A DNA stretch of 64,000 nt from Microbacterium sp. CH12i. Its GTDB lineage: Bacteria > Actinomycetota > Actinomycetes > Actinomycetales > Microbacteriaceae. The notes under the pieces were generated by a model. The model was given only the letters and a program-made list of their open reading frames with translations, had not been told where the DNA came from and made no database searches. The DNA is taken from positions 1 to 64,000 of the forward strand of contig NZ_JHET01000002.1 of NCBI RefSeq assembly GCF_000685355.1. The letters run 5' to 3'. Numbering within the stretch: the first letter of the stretch is position 1; every line of letters begins with the position of its first letter. This document shows, one piece after another, positions 27,040 to 37,487 of the stretch. Position numbers and translations under genes: made by a program.

Positions 27040-28056
27040 TTACAGCGCCCGCAGTCTCGGTGCGAGGTCTCGTTCGAACAACGTCATGAAGCGTTCCTGG
27101 TCGTGGCCGGGGGCGTGGAAGACGAGGTGGTTGAAGCCCCAGTCGATGTACTCCTTGATCTCCGCGACGACCTGATCCGGGTCGGTGCCGACGATCCAGC
27201 GCTTCGCGACCTGTTCGATCGGGAGGGCATCCGCGGCCTTCTCCATCTCGATCGGGTCGGTGATGTCGTGCTTCTGTTCTTTCGACAAGGACAGCGGCGC
27301 CCAGAAGCGGGTGTTCTCCAGCGCGGCCGCAGTCGTCTCCTCATAGGACAGCTTGATCTCGATCATCCGATCGATCTGCTCGAAGCTGCGACCGCCCGCG
27401 GCCGCACCCTCCTTGACCGCGGGCACGAGGCTGTCGACGTACAGTTCCCGACCCTTGCCCGAGGTGCAGATGAACCCGTCACCCGCACGCCCGGCGTACT
27501 TCGCCACCGTCGGGCCACCCGCGGCGATATACACCGGGACACCGCCCTCTGGGACGTCATAGATGGATGCATCGTGCGTGGAATAGTACTCGCCGTCGAA
27601 GCTCGTCCGCTCCCCCGTCCACAACGCCCGCATCAAACGGATCGACTCGCGAAGCCGAGCGAAGCGTTCACGGAACTCCGGCCACTCCTGCTCACCCGCA
27701 CCCTGGAATCCAGTGGCGATCTCGTTCAACGCCTCGCCGGTGCCGACGCCGAGGAAGACCCGCCCCGGGCTCAGGCATCCGAGCGTCGCGAACGCCTGCG
27801 CGATCACCGCAGGGTTGTAGCGGAACGTCGGCGTCATCACACTCGTACCGATCCGAATCCGCTCGGTGCGCGCTCCGACGGCCGCGGCCCACGCGATCGA
27901 GAACGGCGCGTGACCACCCGTGTATCGCCACGGCTGGAAATGATCACTCACTGCCACCGACTCGAACCCATGCCGCTCCGCCGCAACAGCGATATCGACC
28001 AGCTCACGCGGAGCGAACTGCTCGGCAGATGCCTTATAACCCAGTGTCAGCGTCAT
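27040..28056 (-). CDS. fgd: F420-dependent glucose-6-phosphate dehydrogenase
   Basis: A 338-residue LLM-fold enzyme reducing F420 with glucose 6-phosphate, the main F420H2 source in mycobacteria. It closely matches mycobacterial FGD throughout: [95 protein letters not shown] and [15 protein letters not shown] at 28056 is chosen over 28086. The start overlaps the cofE 3' end by 23 bp. Confidence 0.96.
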   Translation of the reverse strand: MTLTLGYKASAEQFAPRELVDIAVAAERHGFESVAVSDHFQPWRYTGGHAPFSIAWAAAVGARTERIRIGTSVMTPTFRYNPAVIAQAFATLGCLSPGRVFLGVGTGEALNEIATGFQGAGEQEWPEFRERFARLRESIRLMRALWTGERTSFDGEYYSTHDASIYDVPEGGVPVYIAAGGPTVAKYAGRAGDGFICTSGKGRELYVDSLVPAVKEGAAAGGRSFEQIDRMIEIKLSYEETTAAALENTRFWAPLSLSKEQKHDITDPIEMEKAADALPIEQVAKRWIVGTDPDQVVAEIKEYIDWGFNHLVFHAPGHDQERFMTLFERDLAPRLRAL

Positions 28057-28857
28057 TGACTGTCTCCTTCGTTTCAGCGGCCGCACCGGCAGCTTTGTAT
28101 CCCTCGTCGAATCCGATCCGGTGCGCCTCGTCGGCGCCGAGTCGGAACATGTCCTTCTCGGAAGATCTCACGATGCTCGAGGCGCCGGGAAGATCAAGGC
28201 CGCCCACGAGGCGTCCCAGTCCCCGCACGACAGCAACCGGGCATCCGCTGATCTTGCCCTTGACCAGGTCACCGGCAGCCGCCAGCTCATCCGCAACGCA
28301 GGGCTGCGTCACGATCAGTGGACGACCTGCACTGTCGAGCTCGCCCTGCAGCTGGTCGAAGACGTGCACTCCCGCGGCGCGATAGCGACATCGGTCTGCC
28401 CATCGCGCCACGGGCGCCCCAGGGTGTCGCTCACGATGATGCCGACCTTCACACCGCTCTCGGCACGGATCTCCGACGCGATTTTGCGGGCAGAAGCATC
28501 CGGATCCACGGGCAGCAGCAGGATCGTCCCCGGTTCGGTGTTGGAGGCATCCACGCCCGCGGCGGCCCCGACGATGCCGAGACGGTTCTGCACGATGCGC
28601 GTCACACCACCGTCCGCGCGTTCACGCGTCGCGACGACACGGACGGTCTCGGAGGTGATCGCGTCCTCGCGGTCCTCCGCTCGCACCGACCGCCCCTCAG
28701 CCTTCGAGACGATCTTCGATGTAACGACCAGGATGTCGCCATCGATCAGTTCGTCTCCGGCCGCGGTGATGGCATCCAGAATCATTCTGGGCAGGTCAGC
28801 ACCCGCGGCGACTTCGGGGATTCCCGCGAGTGCCCACACCTGCATCCGATCAGTCAT
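28034..28857 (-). CDS. cofE: Coenzyme F420-0:L-glutamate ligase (one-base frameshift)
   Basis: CofE adds gamma-linked glutamates to F420-0. The ATG at 28857 encodes [55 protein letters not shown] ([17 protein letters not shown]), [11 protein letters not shown] and [22 protein letters not shown]. The frame breaks near 28380; with one base restored (ATCGGC instead of ATCGC) it reads [24 protein letters not shown] and on to a stop at 28034. Position directly after an LLM oxidoreductase and before fgd supports the role. It has no FbiB-type nitroreductase extension. Confidence 0.88.
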
Positions 28858-28858
28858 G

Positions 28859-29880
28859 TCATTTCACCAATTTCGGGAGAATCTCACGGCCGGCAATCTC
28901 GATCCATTCGCCCTGTGTGCGCGACCCAACGTTGTGCATATGGACGGCGTCGAAGCGAGATCAAAGAATGACTGCAGGTACGCGCGATGAACCTCGGGGT
29001 CGGATGAGACGGGGATGCGCGCGCGAATGTCGTCGGCTGTGACGGAACGCGCGAGTTGATCGACGTCGAACGGCGAGCGGATGTCGCCCCTTGGGAAACG
29101 CAAGCCAGCCATCGGCCAGTCCCGCAATGCCTGGGTCATCGCCTCGTCATCGGTGGGCGCCCACGATAGCTGCGCGTGGACAACCGTCTGCGCGGACTCC
29201 GTGGAACGTCCAGCCTCCCGCCGGCCCTCCCGAAATGCATTGAGCAATGCCGCCATTCGCTCTGCCGGGCCTGCCTGCACGACCATGCCGTCGAGGGTGC
29301 GCCCCGCACGCCGCGCCGTCATCGGACCGCCTGCCCAGACCTGCATCAGGGGCGGCGACGTGGGCATCGTCCACAGGCGCGACGATTCCAACCGAAAGTG
29401 CGGGCCGGAATGACGAGTGTCATTGCCCTTGGCCGAGGCTGCGAAGAGTTTGCGGATGACCTCTGCCGCGTCGAACAGCCGCGCCGCACGCTCGGACGCT
29501 TCCGGCCAGTACTGACCCACGATGTGTTCGTCGATCGCGTCACCCGCGGAGAGGATGAGCCGGTGCCGGTTCGGATACAACGTCGCCAGCGTCGCGCTGG
29601 CCTGCGCCACCGCTGCTGGATGCATCCGATAGCCCGGCACGGCCGAAGCTGTCACCATTCCGGTGGTCTGCTGCCCGATGGCACCGAGCACAGCCCACGC
29701 GAACGACGCATTTCCCTGGCTGGGTAGCCACGGCTGGAACCGGTCAGCCACGACCGTGCCAGCGAAACCGCTCTTGTCGGCCGCGGCCGCCAGTTCGACC
29801 GCGGCATCCGGAGCGAACTGCTCCAGCGCGACGACGTGATGAACCTCACCGGGCGTGGAGTTCATCGAGCTGGACATCAT
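28859..29880 (-). CDS. LLM-class F420-dependent-type oxidoreductase (one-base frameshift near C-terminus)
   Basis: A paralogue of Fgd in the F420 G6P-dehydrogenase-like family: [22 protein letters not shown] ([20 protein letters not shown]), [28 protein letters not shown], and [15 protein letters not shown]. After SFFDLA the frame should continue as [26 protein letters not shown] with one base restored near 28955, ending at 28859 just before cofE. Starts at 29880 or 29865 are both possible. The substrate is unknown; F420 use is inferred from family and operon. Confidence 0.82.
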
Positions 29881-29928
29881 ACCGGAAGCTTATTGCCCGC
29901 CTGACAGGGCACGGTTCCCGGCGACCTG

Positions 29929-32325
29929 TCAGCCGGCAACGGGAACCGCCTTGTCCGCTCGCTGTGCCAGCCGCATCCAGGTCTCGACCACCGTGTCGGG
30001 GTTGAGTGACATCGATTCGATGCCCTGATCGAGCAGCCAGTCGGCGAGGTCCGGGTGGTCCGACGGACCCTGTCCGCAGATGCCGACGTACTTGCCGCGG
30101 CGCAGGCATGCCTCGATCGCCATCGCGAGCATCTTCTTCACTGCGGGGTCGCGCTCGTCGAATGTCGCAGCGACGAGCGCCGAGTCTCGGTCAAGGCCAA
30201 GCGTCAGCTGCGTCATGTCGTTCGAACCGATCGAGAATCCATCGAAGTGGTCGAGGAACTCATCCGCCAGCAGCGCGTTCGACGGCACCTCGCACATCAT
30301 CACGACCTCGAGCCCGTTCTCACCTCGGCGCAGACCGTTGGCGGCGAGAAGCTCGACAACGGCTGCGCCCTCGGCGACCGTGCGCACGAACGGGATCATG
30401 ATCTTGACGTTCGTAAGCCCCATGTCGTCGCGCACGCGACGAATCGCCTCGCACTCCATGTCGAAGCACTCGCGGAAGTCCGCCGAGATGTACCGCGACG
30501 CCCCGCGGTACCCGATCATCGGGTTCTCCTCGTGCGGCTCGTAACGGTCACCGCCGAGCAGGTTGGCGTACTCGTTCGATTTGAAGTCGCTCATCCGCAC
30601 GATCACCGGCTCCGGAGCGAACGCCGCCGCGAGCATCGCGACACCCTCGGCAACTCGCTGGATGAAGTACTCACGCGCGGTCGGGTACGCGGCGATGCGG
30701 TCGGCGATCTGGGTCTTCAGGTCATCCGGGAGCGAGTCGTATTCGAGGAGCGCACGCGGATGGATGCCAATCTGGCGGTTGATGATGAACTCCAGGCGCG
30801 CGAGTCCGATGCCGCGATTGGGCAAGCGGGAGAAGGAGAAGGCCTGATCGGGTGTGCCGACGTTCATCATGATCTTGACCGGGACCTCCGGCATCCGATC
30901 CAGGTGCGTCTCCTCCTCAGTGAAGTCGAGGAGACCCTGGTAGACGAGTCCGTCGTCGCCTTCGGCGCACGAGACGGTGACATCGAGGCCGTCCGGGAGC
31001 ACGCTGGTCGCATCTCCCGTGCCGACGACGGCAGGGATGCCGAGCTCGCGCGCGATGATCGCCGCGTGACAGGTGCGGCCACCGCGGTTCGTGACGATCG
31101 CGGACGCCTTCTTCATGATCGGCTCCCAGTCGGGGTCGGTCATATCGGCCACGAGCACATCGCCCGCCGTGAAGTCCGCCATCTGATCGATGCTGCGCAG
31201 CACGCTCACAGCTCCCGATCCGATCTTCTGGCCGATGGCACGTCCAGTGGAGAGCACCTCGCTGCGCTCGGCCAGCACGAAGCGGCGCATGACGTTCGCA
31301 TCGGCGCGGGAGACGACGGTCTCGGGGCGAGCTTGCAAGATGTAGATCCGGCCGTCGACGCCGTCACGCGCCCACTCGATGTCCATCGGTCGGCCGTAGT
31401 GCTGCTCGATCGTGACCGCGTGCCTGGCAAGCTCTTCGACCTCGGCATCCGTGATGCTGAGCAGCCGGCGCAGGTCAGCCGGGACGTCCTCGAAGACCGT
31501 CGTGCCGCCGACCTGCTCGCTCTCGGTGTATCGCATCGCGATGGCCTTCTCGCCGACGGAGCGCTTGAGGATCGCGGGACGGAGGGCGGCAAGCGCCGGC
31601 TTGTAAACGTAGAACTCATCGGGGTTCACAGCACCTTGCACGACGGCCTCGCCCAGTCCGTAGGAGCTGGTGATGAAGACCGCATCCTCAAAACCTGATT
31701 CGGTGTCGACGGTGAACATCACTCCGGACGCTCCGATATCAGAGCGCACCATCCGCTGCACCCCGACGGAGAGCGCGACGTCGTGGTGGTCGAAGCCGTT
31801 GTGCACCCGGTATGAGATCGCTCGGTCGTTGTAAAGCGAGGAGAACACCTGCTTCACTGCCTGCAGGATGTGCTCGATACCGGAGATGTTAAGGAAGGTC
31901 TCCTGCTGCCCGGCGAAGGAGGCGTCTGGCAGATCCTCTGCGGTGGCCGAGGAGCGCACTGCCCAGGAGACAGAGTCGGGTGCGGGGTCGTTCTCGACCA
32001 GGCGCGTGTAAGCGTCACGGATGTCGCGTTCGATGTCGGCGGGCAGGGGCTGCTGCTCGATCCATTCGCGCACCGTTGCGCCGACGCGGGAGAGCTGGGT
32101 GACGTCATCGACATCGATTGCTTCGACCGCCTCGCGGATGCGCAGGTCGAGGCCGCTCTCGGCGAGGAACGCACGGTAGGCATCCGCTGTCGTCGCGAAA
32201 CCTCCAGGCACGCGCACGCCCAGGTCGGAGAGGTGGGAGACCATTTCGCCGAGGGAGGCGTTCTTGCCGCCTACTTGGGGAAGGTCTGCCATGCCGACTT
32301 CGTCGAACCAGAGGATGTTGCTCAT
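29929..32325 (-). CDS. ppsA: Phosphoenolpyruvate synthase
   Basis: A 798-residue cytoplasmic enzyme making PEP from pyruvate and ATP with release of AMP and phosphate. The N-terminal ATP-grasp domain is typical ([45 protein letters not shown]). The phosphohistidine is in [21 protein letters not shown] ([18 protein letters not shown]). The C-terminal PEP-binding barrel has [18 protein letters not shown] and the catalytic Cys in [12 protein letters not shown] at 32325 is chosen over an upstream ATG. The regulator ppsR lies 37 bp upstream. Confidence 0.96.
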   Translation of the reverse strand: MSNILWFDEVGMADLPQVGGKNASLGEMVSHLSDLGVRVPGGFATTADAYRAFLAESGLDLRIREAVEAIDVDDVTQLSRVGATVREWIEQQPLPADIERDIRDAYTRLVENDPAPDSVSWAVRSSATAEDLPDASFAGQQETFLNISGIEHILQAVKQVFSSLYNDRAISYRVHNGFDHHDVALSVGVQRMVRSDIGASGVMFTVDTESGFEDAVFITSSYGLGEAVVQGAVNPDEFYVYKPALAALRPAILKRSVGEKAIAMRYTESEQVGGTTVFEDVPADLRRLLSITDAEVEELARHAVTIEQHYGRPMDIEWARDGVDGRIYILQARPETVVSRADANVMRRFVLAERSEVLSTGRAIGQKIGSGAVSVLRSIDQMADFTAGDVLVADMTDPDWEPIMKKASAIVTNRGGRTCHAAIIARELGIPAVVGTGDATSVLPDGLDVTVSCAEGDDGLVYQGLLDFTEEETHLDRMPEVPVKIMMNVGTPDQAFSFSRLPNRGIGLARLEFIINRQIGIHPRALLEYDSLPDDLKTQIADRIAAYPTAREYFIQRVAEGVAMLAAAFAPEPVIVRMSDFKSNEYANLLGGDRYEPHEENPMIGYRGASRYISADFRECFDMECEAIRRVRDDMGLTNVKIMIPFVRTVAEGAAVVELLAANGLRRGENGLEVVMMCEVPSNALLADEFLDHFDGFSIGSNDMTQLTLGLDRDSALVAATFDERDPAVKKMLAMAIEACLRRGKYVGICGQGPSDHPDLADWLLDQGIESMSLNPDTVVETWMRLAQRADKAVPVAG

Positions 32326-32362
32326 AGTGATGCTTCTTTCACTGGGCTCATTGAAAACACGG

Positions 32363-33199
32363 TCACGCACGCAGCTTCATGGTCTGCATGATGACCGCGG
32401 ACATCTCCTCGACGCTTTTGGTCGCGGAGTTCAGGAAGGGAACACGGTTTCGTCGATAGAGGTCTTCTGCGCGGCGCAGCTCGATGGTGCACTGCTCGAG
32501 GCTGGAGTACTGCGAGCTGGGGCGCCGCTCATGGCGGACCTGGCTCAGTCGCAGCGGAGTGGTGGTGAGTCCGAAGCAGCGGGCGCCGTACTTCGCGACG
32601 GCGCGCGGGAGTCCCTCGGTCGGGTAGTCGTCGTCCGTCAGGGGGTAGTTTGCGACTCGCAGCCCGTGCTGCAGCGCAAGGTACATGGTCGTGGGTGTCT
32701 TGCCGCAGCGGGACGGGGCGATGATGATCGCATCCGCTTGGTCGAGAGCTCTCGCGCTCTGGCCGTCATCATGCTCGATGGCGTACTCGACAGCGCGCAT
32801 ACGTGCGAAGTAGCGGTCGGTGTCGCCGAGGCCGTGATAATTGCCGAGTTGTTCGGATGCCGTCACGCCGAGCGCTTGTTCGAGCTCGGTGAGGTGGCCG
32901 GCGAGGAGGTCGATGAGCGTGGCTTTGGAGGTAGCGAGGATGCTGCGGAGTGCAGCGTGCTTCACCGTGGTGAAGACGAGCGGTGCGCGGCCTTGTTCTG
33001 CGTCAGCGTCGATGCTGGCGACGACGCTGCGCGCCTCGGCGTCTGTGACGACGAACGGGATCGTGTGCTTGAGGAAGCGGATGCCGGGGAAGTTTGCGAG
33101 AAGTGCATTGCCGAGGGTTTCGGCGGTGACACCCGTGCTATCCGAGACGAAGTACGCGGCGCGCTGGGCTGCGATGTCTGGGACAGTGGGGGCGGGCAT
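32363..33199 (-). CDS. ppsR: PEP synthase regulatory protein (kinase/pyrophosphorylase)
   Basis: A 278-residue DUF299/PpsR protein, which switches PEP synthase on and off by ADP-dependent phosphorylation of a threonine and Pi-dependent removal. The family start [21 protein letters not shown], the [24 protein letters not shown] segment ([16 protein letters not shown]), the P-loop [19 protein letters not shown] and ANYPLTDDD are conserved. Adjacency to ppsA confirms the pairing. Confidence 0.94.
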   Translation of the reverse strand: MPAPTVPDIAAQRAAYFVSDSTGVTAETLGNALLANFPGIRFLKHTIPFVVTDAEARSVVASIDADAEQGRAPLVFTTVKHAALRSILATSKATLIDLLAGHLTELEQALGVTASEQLGNYHGLGDTDRYFARMRAVEYAIEHDDGQSARALDQADAIIIAPSRCGKTPTTMYLALQHGLRVANYPLTDDDYPTEGLPRAVAKYGARCFGLTTTPLRLSQVRHERRPSSQYSSLEQCTIELRRAEDLYRRNRVPFLNSATKSVEEMSAVIMQTMKLRA

Positions 33200-33384
33200 G
33201 ATTCGACGGTACGGAAAGTTCGTACTGACTATTGACCAATCACAGACGAAGAATTCGCCGTTTTTGCGAAATCAGCAAGGTCTTGAGACTCCGCCCGTAT
33301 CGCGGACCACCCCAACGTGCCCACAACGCACAAGCTCTGCGAGGTGTGTTCGCTCAGGTGCGCCAAGACGAATAGATTTCCGAG

Positions 33385-33729
33385 ATGCTGAGGCTGCTCG
33401 CCTTCACACGCGAGGGACGGATGCCGATGGCCAGCGCTATCGCGCGGCTGCAGGTTCACCCGACCAGCGTGACGAACACCGTCTCGCGCCTCGTCAAGGA
33501 CGGGCTCGTGCAGCGCGAGACGCACCCCGACGACGGACGCGCCGCACTCGTCGTGCTGACGGATACCGGCCGCGAGGTCATCGAAAAGGCCACGGCATCC
33601 CTCAACGACGTGTTCAGCGACGTGGGCCTCGCCGACGACGACACGGTCGACCTCGTGCGCATCCTCGCACGCTTTCGCAAGGATGCGGGCGACTTCCGGG
33701 ATCCCGTACCGGGCCCCGATCCGCTGTGA
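33385..33729 (+). pseudogene. MarR-family regulator remnant, N-terminus lost
   Basis: The frame encodes only the C-terminal 114 residues of a MarR protein (MLRLLAFTREG, HPTSVTNTVSRLVKDGLVQ, DGRAALVVLTDTG, RFRKDAGDFRDPVPGPDPL). Upstream an in-frame TAG at 33369-33377 region and unrelated sequence replace the first 60 residues or so seen in the intact homologue at 2441. The N-terminal dimerisation helices are missing, so it is probably nonfunctional even if translated from the internal ATG. Confidence 0.7.
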
Positions 33730-33762
33730 ATCGGCGCTGCCTGTGGGGGCAGCGTCGATCAC

Positions 33763-34539
33763 TCAACGGTGGCTGAAGTTCGGGGAGCGCTTGTCGCGGG
33801 ACGCCGCCATCCCCTCGGACTGGTCGTCCAGCGCGAACGTCGCGGCGAATGCCTGCTTCTCGAATCGCAGCCCCTCGGCGAGACTCGTCTCCTCGTCGGC
33901 CTGCAGCGCCGCCTTGGCCGCGTAGACCACCGGAAGCGACTTCGATGCGATGGTCCCGGCGACCTTCTCCGCCTCTGCGAGCAGCTCGTCGGCCGGGATC
34001 ACTCGCGACACCACGCCCGAACGCTCCGCCTCTTCGGCGCCCATCAGTCGGCCGGTGAGCACGAGTTCGGCAGCCTTGTACTTACCGATCGCCCGAGGAA
34101 GCCGCTGGGTGCCGCCGATGCCCGGGATGACGCCGAGGTTGATCTCCGGCTGATCGAACTTCGCGGTGTCAGCGGCGAGAATGATGTCCGCCATCATGGC
34201 GAGCTCGCACCCTCCGCCGAGCGCGAACCCCGCAACGGCGACGATCACCGGTGTGCGCAGCCGCCCGAAATCACCCCAGCTGGCGAAGGGATCGTCGAGG
34301 TACATGTCAATGTATCCCTTGTCGGCCATCTCCTTGATGTCGGCACCGGCGGCGAACGACTTAGCCGAGCCGGTGATGACGATGGCGCCGATCTCGGGGT
34401 CCGCGTCGAACACCTTGCCGGCGGTCACGATCTCCCGGATGAGGGTCGAGTTCAGCGCATTCAGCGCCTCCGGTCGGTTGAGCGTGATCCAGCCGACGCG
34501 GCCCTTGGTCTCGACGATGATCGTTTCGTATGCACCCAT
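33763..34539 (-). CDS. Enoyl-CoA hydratase
   Basis: A 258-residue crotonase closely similar to that at 3530. [19 protein letters not shown] and [20 protein letters not shown] ([15 protein letters not shown]) preserve the oxyanion hole and both catalytic glutamates. The ATG at 34539 is 13 bp downstream of the mmsB stop. It is the last gene of an mmsA-hydrolase-mmsB-hydratase operon, so hydration of methacrylyl-CoA in valine breakdown is likely. The C-terminal [13 protein letters not shown] differs from the [13 protein letters not shown] of the paralogue. Confidence 0.93.
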   Translation of the reverse strand: MGAYETIIVETKGRVGWITLNRPEALNALNSTLIREIVTAGKVFDADPEIGAIVITGSAKSFAAGADIKEMADKGYIDMYLDDPFASWGDFGRLRTPVIVAVAGFALGGGCELAMMADIILAADTAKFDQPEINLGVIPGIGGTQRLPRAIGKYKAAELVLTGRLMGAEEAERSGVVSRVIPADELLAEAEKVAGTIASKSLPVVYAAKAALQADEETSLAEGLRFEKQAFAATFALDDQSEGMAASRDKRSPNFSHR

Positions 34540-34552
34540 GGTCGTACTCCTG

Positions 34553-35467
34553 TCAGGCGTCTGTCGTCGCGCTCTGCGCGCGGATGGTGTTGATGATGCC
34601 GGAGAAGTCCTGGCGCGCGCCGTCGCCGTCGGCGTAGGCCCGGTAGATCTCGCGTGCATGCCGGCCCAGTTGGGCGTCGACGCCGGTCAGGTCGATGGCG
34701 GATTCCGCCAGGCCGAGATCCTTCGACATCAACGCTCCGGCGAATCCTGGTTCGTAGTTGTTGTTCGCGGGGCTCGTCGATACCGGCCCGGGGACGGGAC
34801 AGTTGGTCGTCAATGCCCAGCACTGGCCAGACGCATTCGATGCCACATCGAACAGAGCCTGGTGTGAAAGTCCTAGACGCTCACCGAGCACGAAGGCTTC
34901 AGCGACCGCGATCTGCGAGATGCCGAGGATCATGTTGTTGCAGACCTTCGCTGCCTGGCCGAGGCCAGAGCCACCGCAGTGCACGATGCGTCCGCCCATG
35001 ACCTCGAAAAGCGGCTGCAGCGTCGCGAAATCGTCGTCGCTGGCTCCGACCATGAACGCCAGGGTGCCCTTCTCCGCGCCGACCACTCCACCGGATACCG
35101 GGGCATCCGCCGCACGGTGCCCCGCGGCGACGGCCAGGTCGTGCGCCTGCCGCGCCTCGTCGACGGCGATCGTCGAGCAGTCGACGAAGAGCGTGTCCGG
35201 CTTGGCCGAGGCCAGCAGCCCGGCGGTGTCGCCTTCACCCGAGTAGGCGGAGATCACGTGCGCGCCGGTGGGGAGCATCGTGATCACGGTGTCGACGTCG
35301 CCGACCGCCGTGACAGCATCCGGGGCGATCTCGACACCGGCCGAGCGAGCGGCGTCGAGCGCTGCCGGGGCCGGGTCAAAGCCGATGACGCGGTGGCCGG
35401 CCTTCACGAGGTTCGCGGCCATGGGGCCGCCCATATGTCCCAGTCCGAGGAATGCGATGGTCGTCAT
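34553..35467 (-). CDS. mmsB: 3-hydroxyisobutyrate dehydrogenase
   Basis: A 304-residue NAD-dependent beta-hydroxyacid dehydrogenase oxidising 3-hydroxyisobutyrate to methylmalonate semialdehyde. The N-terminal [20 protein letters not shown] is the family signature. [21 protein letters not shown], the catalytic lysine in [12 protein letters not shown], and [11 protein letters not shown] follow. The full length is intact, unlike the relic at 5040-5602. It lies between the hydrolase and hydratase genes. Confidence 0.95.
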   Translation of the reverse strand: MTTIAFLGLGHMGGPMAANLVKAGHRVIGFDPAPAALDAARSAGVEIAPDAVTAVGDVDTVITMLPTGAHVISAYSGEGDTAGLLASAKPDTLFVDCSTIAVDEARQAHDLAVAAGHRAADAPVSGGVVGAEKGTLAFMVGASDDDFATLQPLFEVMGGRIVHCGGSGLGQAAKVCNNMILGISQIAVAEAFVLGERLGLSHQALFDVASNASGQCWALTTNCPVPGPVSTSPANNNYEPGFAGALMSKDLGLAESAIDLTGVDAQLGRHAREIYRAYADGDGARQDFSGIINTIRAQSATTDA

Positions 35468-35482
35468 GATCTCAACTCTCCT

Positions 35483-36598
35483 TCAAAGCGGCCGCCGCTG
35501 AGGCGAGGCCGAGTTCGTGGTCATCGCGAGTTCGTGGTCATCGGATAATGCGAAGAATCCGCTGACGGCGGCCGCATCGACATCACCCGCGGGATTCCAG
35601 CGGGGGTTGCGGTCCTTGTCGATGACCTGCGCTCGCACTCCTTCGGCGAAGTCGAGTGTCGCCAGCATGCGGCGGGACACCCGGTACTCCTGATCGAGTG
35701 CGTCTTCCAGTGAGCTGAGGCGTGCGGCGCGGCGCAGCGATTCGAGCGTCACGGCCAGGGCCGTCGGTGATTTGGCGATGATGGTGTCGGCTGCAGCGTC
35801 CGCCTCCGCCGCCCCCGCCGTACGTAGCCGGACGATCGCCTCATTGACGGAGTCCGCATCGAAGGCCGACTCGATCCAGGAGCGCGCAGCGCACAGTGAC
35901 GCCTCTCCCGGGTCCTCCGCCAGCAGCATGACCGCCTCACCGGCATCCATCGTCCTAAGAGCGGTGAGCAGCTTCGTGACGTTCTCGGAACGGATATGCA
36001 CATCGCTGAGGCCGACCTCGATCGCATCTGCCGCACCGATCGATCCCGCCGTCAGCGCGAGGAACGTGCCGAGCTGCGCGGGCGCGTGCGAGAGCAGCCA
36101 GGTGGCACCGACGTCGGGCACGAATCCGATACCGACCTCGGGCAGGCCCAGGCGCCCGCGCTCGGTCACCACACGATGCGAGGCGTGTGCGGAGATGCCG
36201 ATACCGCCGCCGCCGCCGCCGCCGCCGCCGAGCACGATTCCGTCCTGGACGGCCACGATCGGCTTTGGAAATCGCGCGATCTCGGCGTACAGGTGGTATT
36301 CATCGAACCAGAACTGCGCGGCGGCGGTGCCGTCGCCGGAAGTCGCATCCTCGTACAGCGACACGATGTCGCCGCCGGCGCAGAGACCTCGGTCGCCGGC
36401 GCCGATGATCGCGACCGTGTCGATGGAGTCGTCGCTCGCCCAACGATCGAGCTCCGCACGTATCAGCTGCACCATCCGGTGCGTGAGTGCGTTGATCGCG
36501 CGAGGGCGATTCAGCGTCACGAGGCCGAGGGGGCCGCACTGCTCGAAGAGGACCTGTTCTTGTGGTTCCACTGGCACTGATTCCACGGGCGCGCTCAT
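35483..36598 (-). CDS. 3-hydroxyisobutyryl-CoA hydrolase family protein with poly-Gly expansion
   Basis: A 371-residue HIBCH-like crotonase-fold hydrolase: LGLVTLNRPRAINALTHRMV, GLCAGGDIVSLYED, HASHRVVTERGRLGLPEVGIGFVPDVGATWLLS (shown in part as LGLPEVGIGFVPDVG) and EYRVSRRML near the C-terminus. It releases 3-hydroxyisobutyrate from its CoA ester in valine degradation. The ATG at 36598 is chosen because upstream the same frame is mmsA sequence. The oxyanion-loop glycines, normally about three, are expanded to nine by a (CCG)9 tract at 36204-36230, which may impair activity. Confidence 0.88.
   Translation of the reverse strand: MSAPVESVPVEPQEQVLFEQCGPLGLVTLNRPRAINALTHRMVQLIRAELDRWASDDSIDTVAIIGAGDRGLCAGGDIVSLYEDATSGDGTAAAQFWFDEYHLYAEIARFPKPIVAVQDGIVLGGGGGGGGGIGISAHASHRVVTERGRLGLPEVGIGFVPDVGATWLLSHAPAQLGTFLALTAGSIGAADAIEVGLSDVHIRSENVTKLLTALRTMDAGEAVMLLAEDPGEASLCAARSWIESAFDADSVNEAIVRLRTAGAAEADAAADTIIAKSPTALAVTLESLRRAARLSSLEDALDQEYRVSRRMLATLDFAEGVRAQVIDKDRNPRWNPAGDVDAAAVSGFFALSDDHELAMTTNSASPQRRPL
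36204..36230. repeat. (CCG)9 triplet repeat in coding sequence
   Basis: Nine perfect CCG units encode nine consecutive glycines in the oxyanion-hole loop of the hydrolase. Tracts like this change length by slippage. Confidence 0.9.
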
Positions 36599-37358
36599 CC
36601 GGTGCTTCGCCCCGCCGAAGCACCGCGCGCGCTTGCCGTTCGCGGCAGCGGTCTCGTGGATGTACTGCGCGATCGGCGTCGAACCGACGAACCCGACAGC
36701 CTTGATGCGGTCGTCGTGCAGGATGGCGTCGACGGCTTCCTTGTCGCCGTTGACGACGTTCAGAACGCCCGCCGGGAGGCCGGCCTCGAGGAAGAGCTCG
36801 GCAATGCGCAGCGGGACAGAGGGGTCGCGCTCGCTCGGCTTGAGGATGAAGGAGTTGCCCGCAGCGAGCGCTGGGCCCATCTTCCACAGCGGGATCATCG
36901 CGGGGAAGTTGAACGGGGTGATCCCCGCCACAACACCGAGGGGCTGGCGCATCGAATAGACGTCGATGCCGGTACCCGCGCCCGTCGAGTACTCGCCCTT
37001 GAGAAGGTGCGAGGCCCCGGCTGCGAACTCGATGACCTCGACGCCGCGCTGAATGTCGCCCTTGGTCATCGACCGTCTTGCCATGTTCGCTCGAAAGCAA
37101 CTCGGCGAGGCTCTGAGTGTCCTTCGCGATGAGGTCGAGGAACTTCAGCATCACCCGGGCGCGCTTCTGCGGGTTCGTGCCGCCCCAGGCGACCTGCGCC
37201 TCCTCGGCGTTGGCGATCGCGGCTGTTATCTCGGCATTGCTCGCCAGCGGAACTTTCGCCTGCACCTCTCCGGTACTCGGGTCGAACACGTCACTGAAGC
37301 GGTCCGACGTACCGGCGACGTGCTTGCCGCCGATGAAGTGGGTGAGTTCACGAGTCAT
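36599..37358 (-). pseudogene. mmsA: Truncated, frameshifted methylmalonate-semialdehyde dehydrogenase
   Basis: ATG at 37358 starts a good MmsA N-terminus (HFIGGKHVAGTSDRFSDVFDPSTGE..., SSEHGKTVDD). Near 37069 the frame shifts to KGDIQRGVEVIEFAAGASHLLKGEYS, and it runs through ITPFNFPAMIPLWKMGPALAAGN (FNFPAMIPLWKMGPALAAGN) to ARCFGGAKHR. There the gene ends abruptly and joins the hydrolase start at 36598. The C-terminal half, with the catalytic cysteine region, is missing, so no active enzyme can be made whatever the cause of the frameshift. Confidence 0.87.
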
Positions 37359-37403
37359 TTCGAGAATCCCCCTCGGCGCGCCGACGAGGGCGCGTGTCCA
37401 CTA

Positions 37404-37424
37404 TAGTAGATGGAGTTCCTACTA
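37404..37424. promoter_or_regulatory. Inverted repeat in the mmsA/thiolase divergent region
   Basis: TAGTAG and CTACTA are separated by 9 bp between the divergent mmsA remnant and the thiolase operon. The shape suits a TetR or MarR operator; no binding protein can be assigned. Confidence 0.4.
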
Positions 37425-37487
37425 ATTACTAGGTCGACAAATAGCTCGAGTTGATCTCACGACTTTACGACGATCGAGGAGGATCGC

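Noticed and set aside
30055..31698. 547-codon open frame opposite ppsA
   Set aside because: Low-complexity Arg/His/Asp-rich translation with no domain; ppsA on the other strand is complete.
35483..37084. A genuine MmsA-hydrolase fusion enzyme of 533 residues
   Set aside because: The MmsA part lacks its start (frameshift) and its catalytic half. The hydrolase has its own ATG at 36598, so this is a deletion junction, not a designed fusion.
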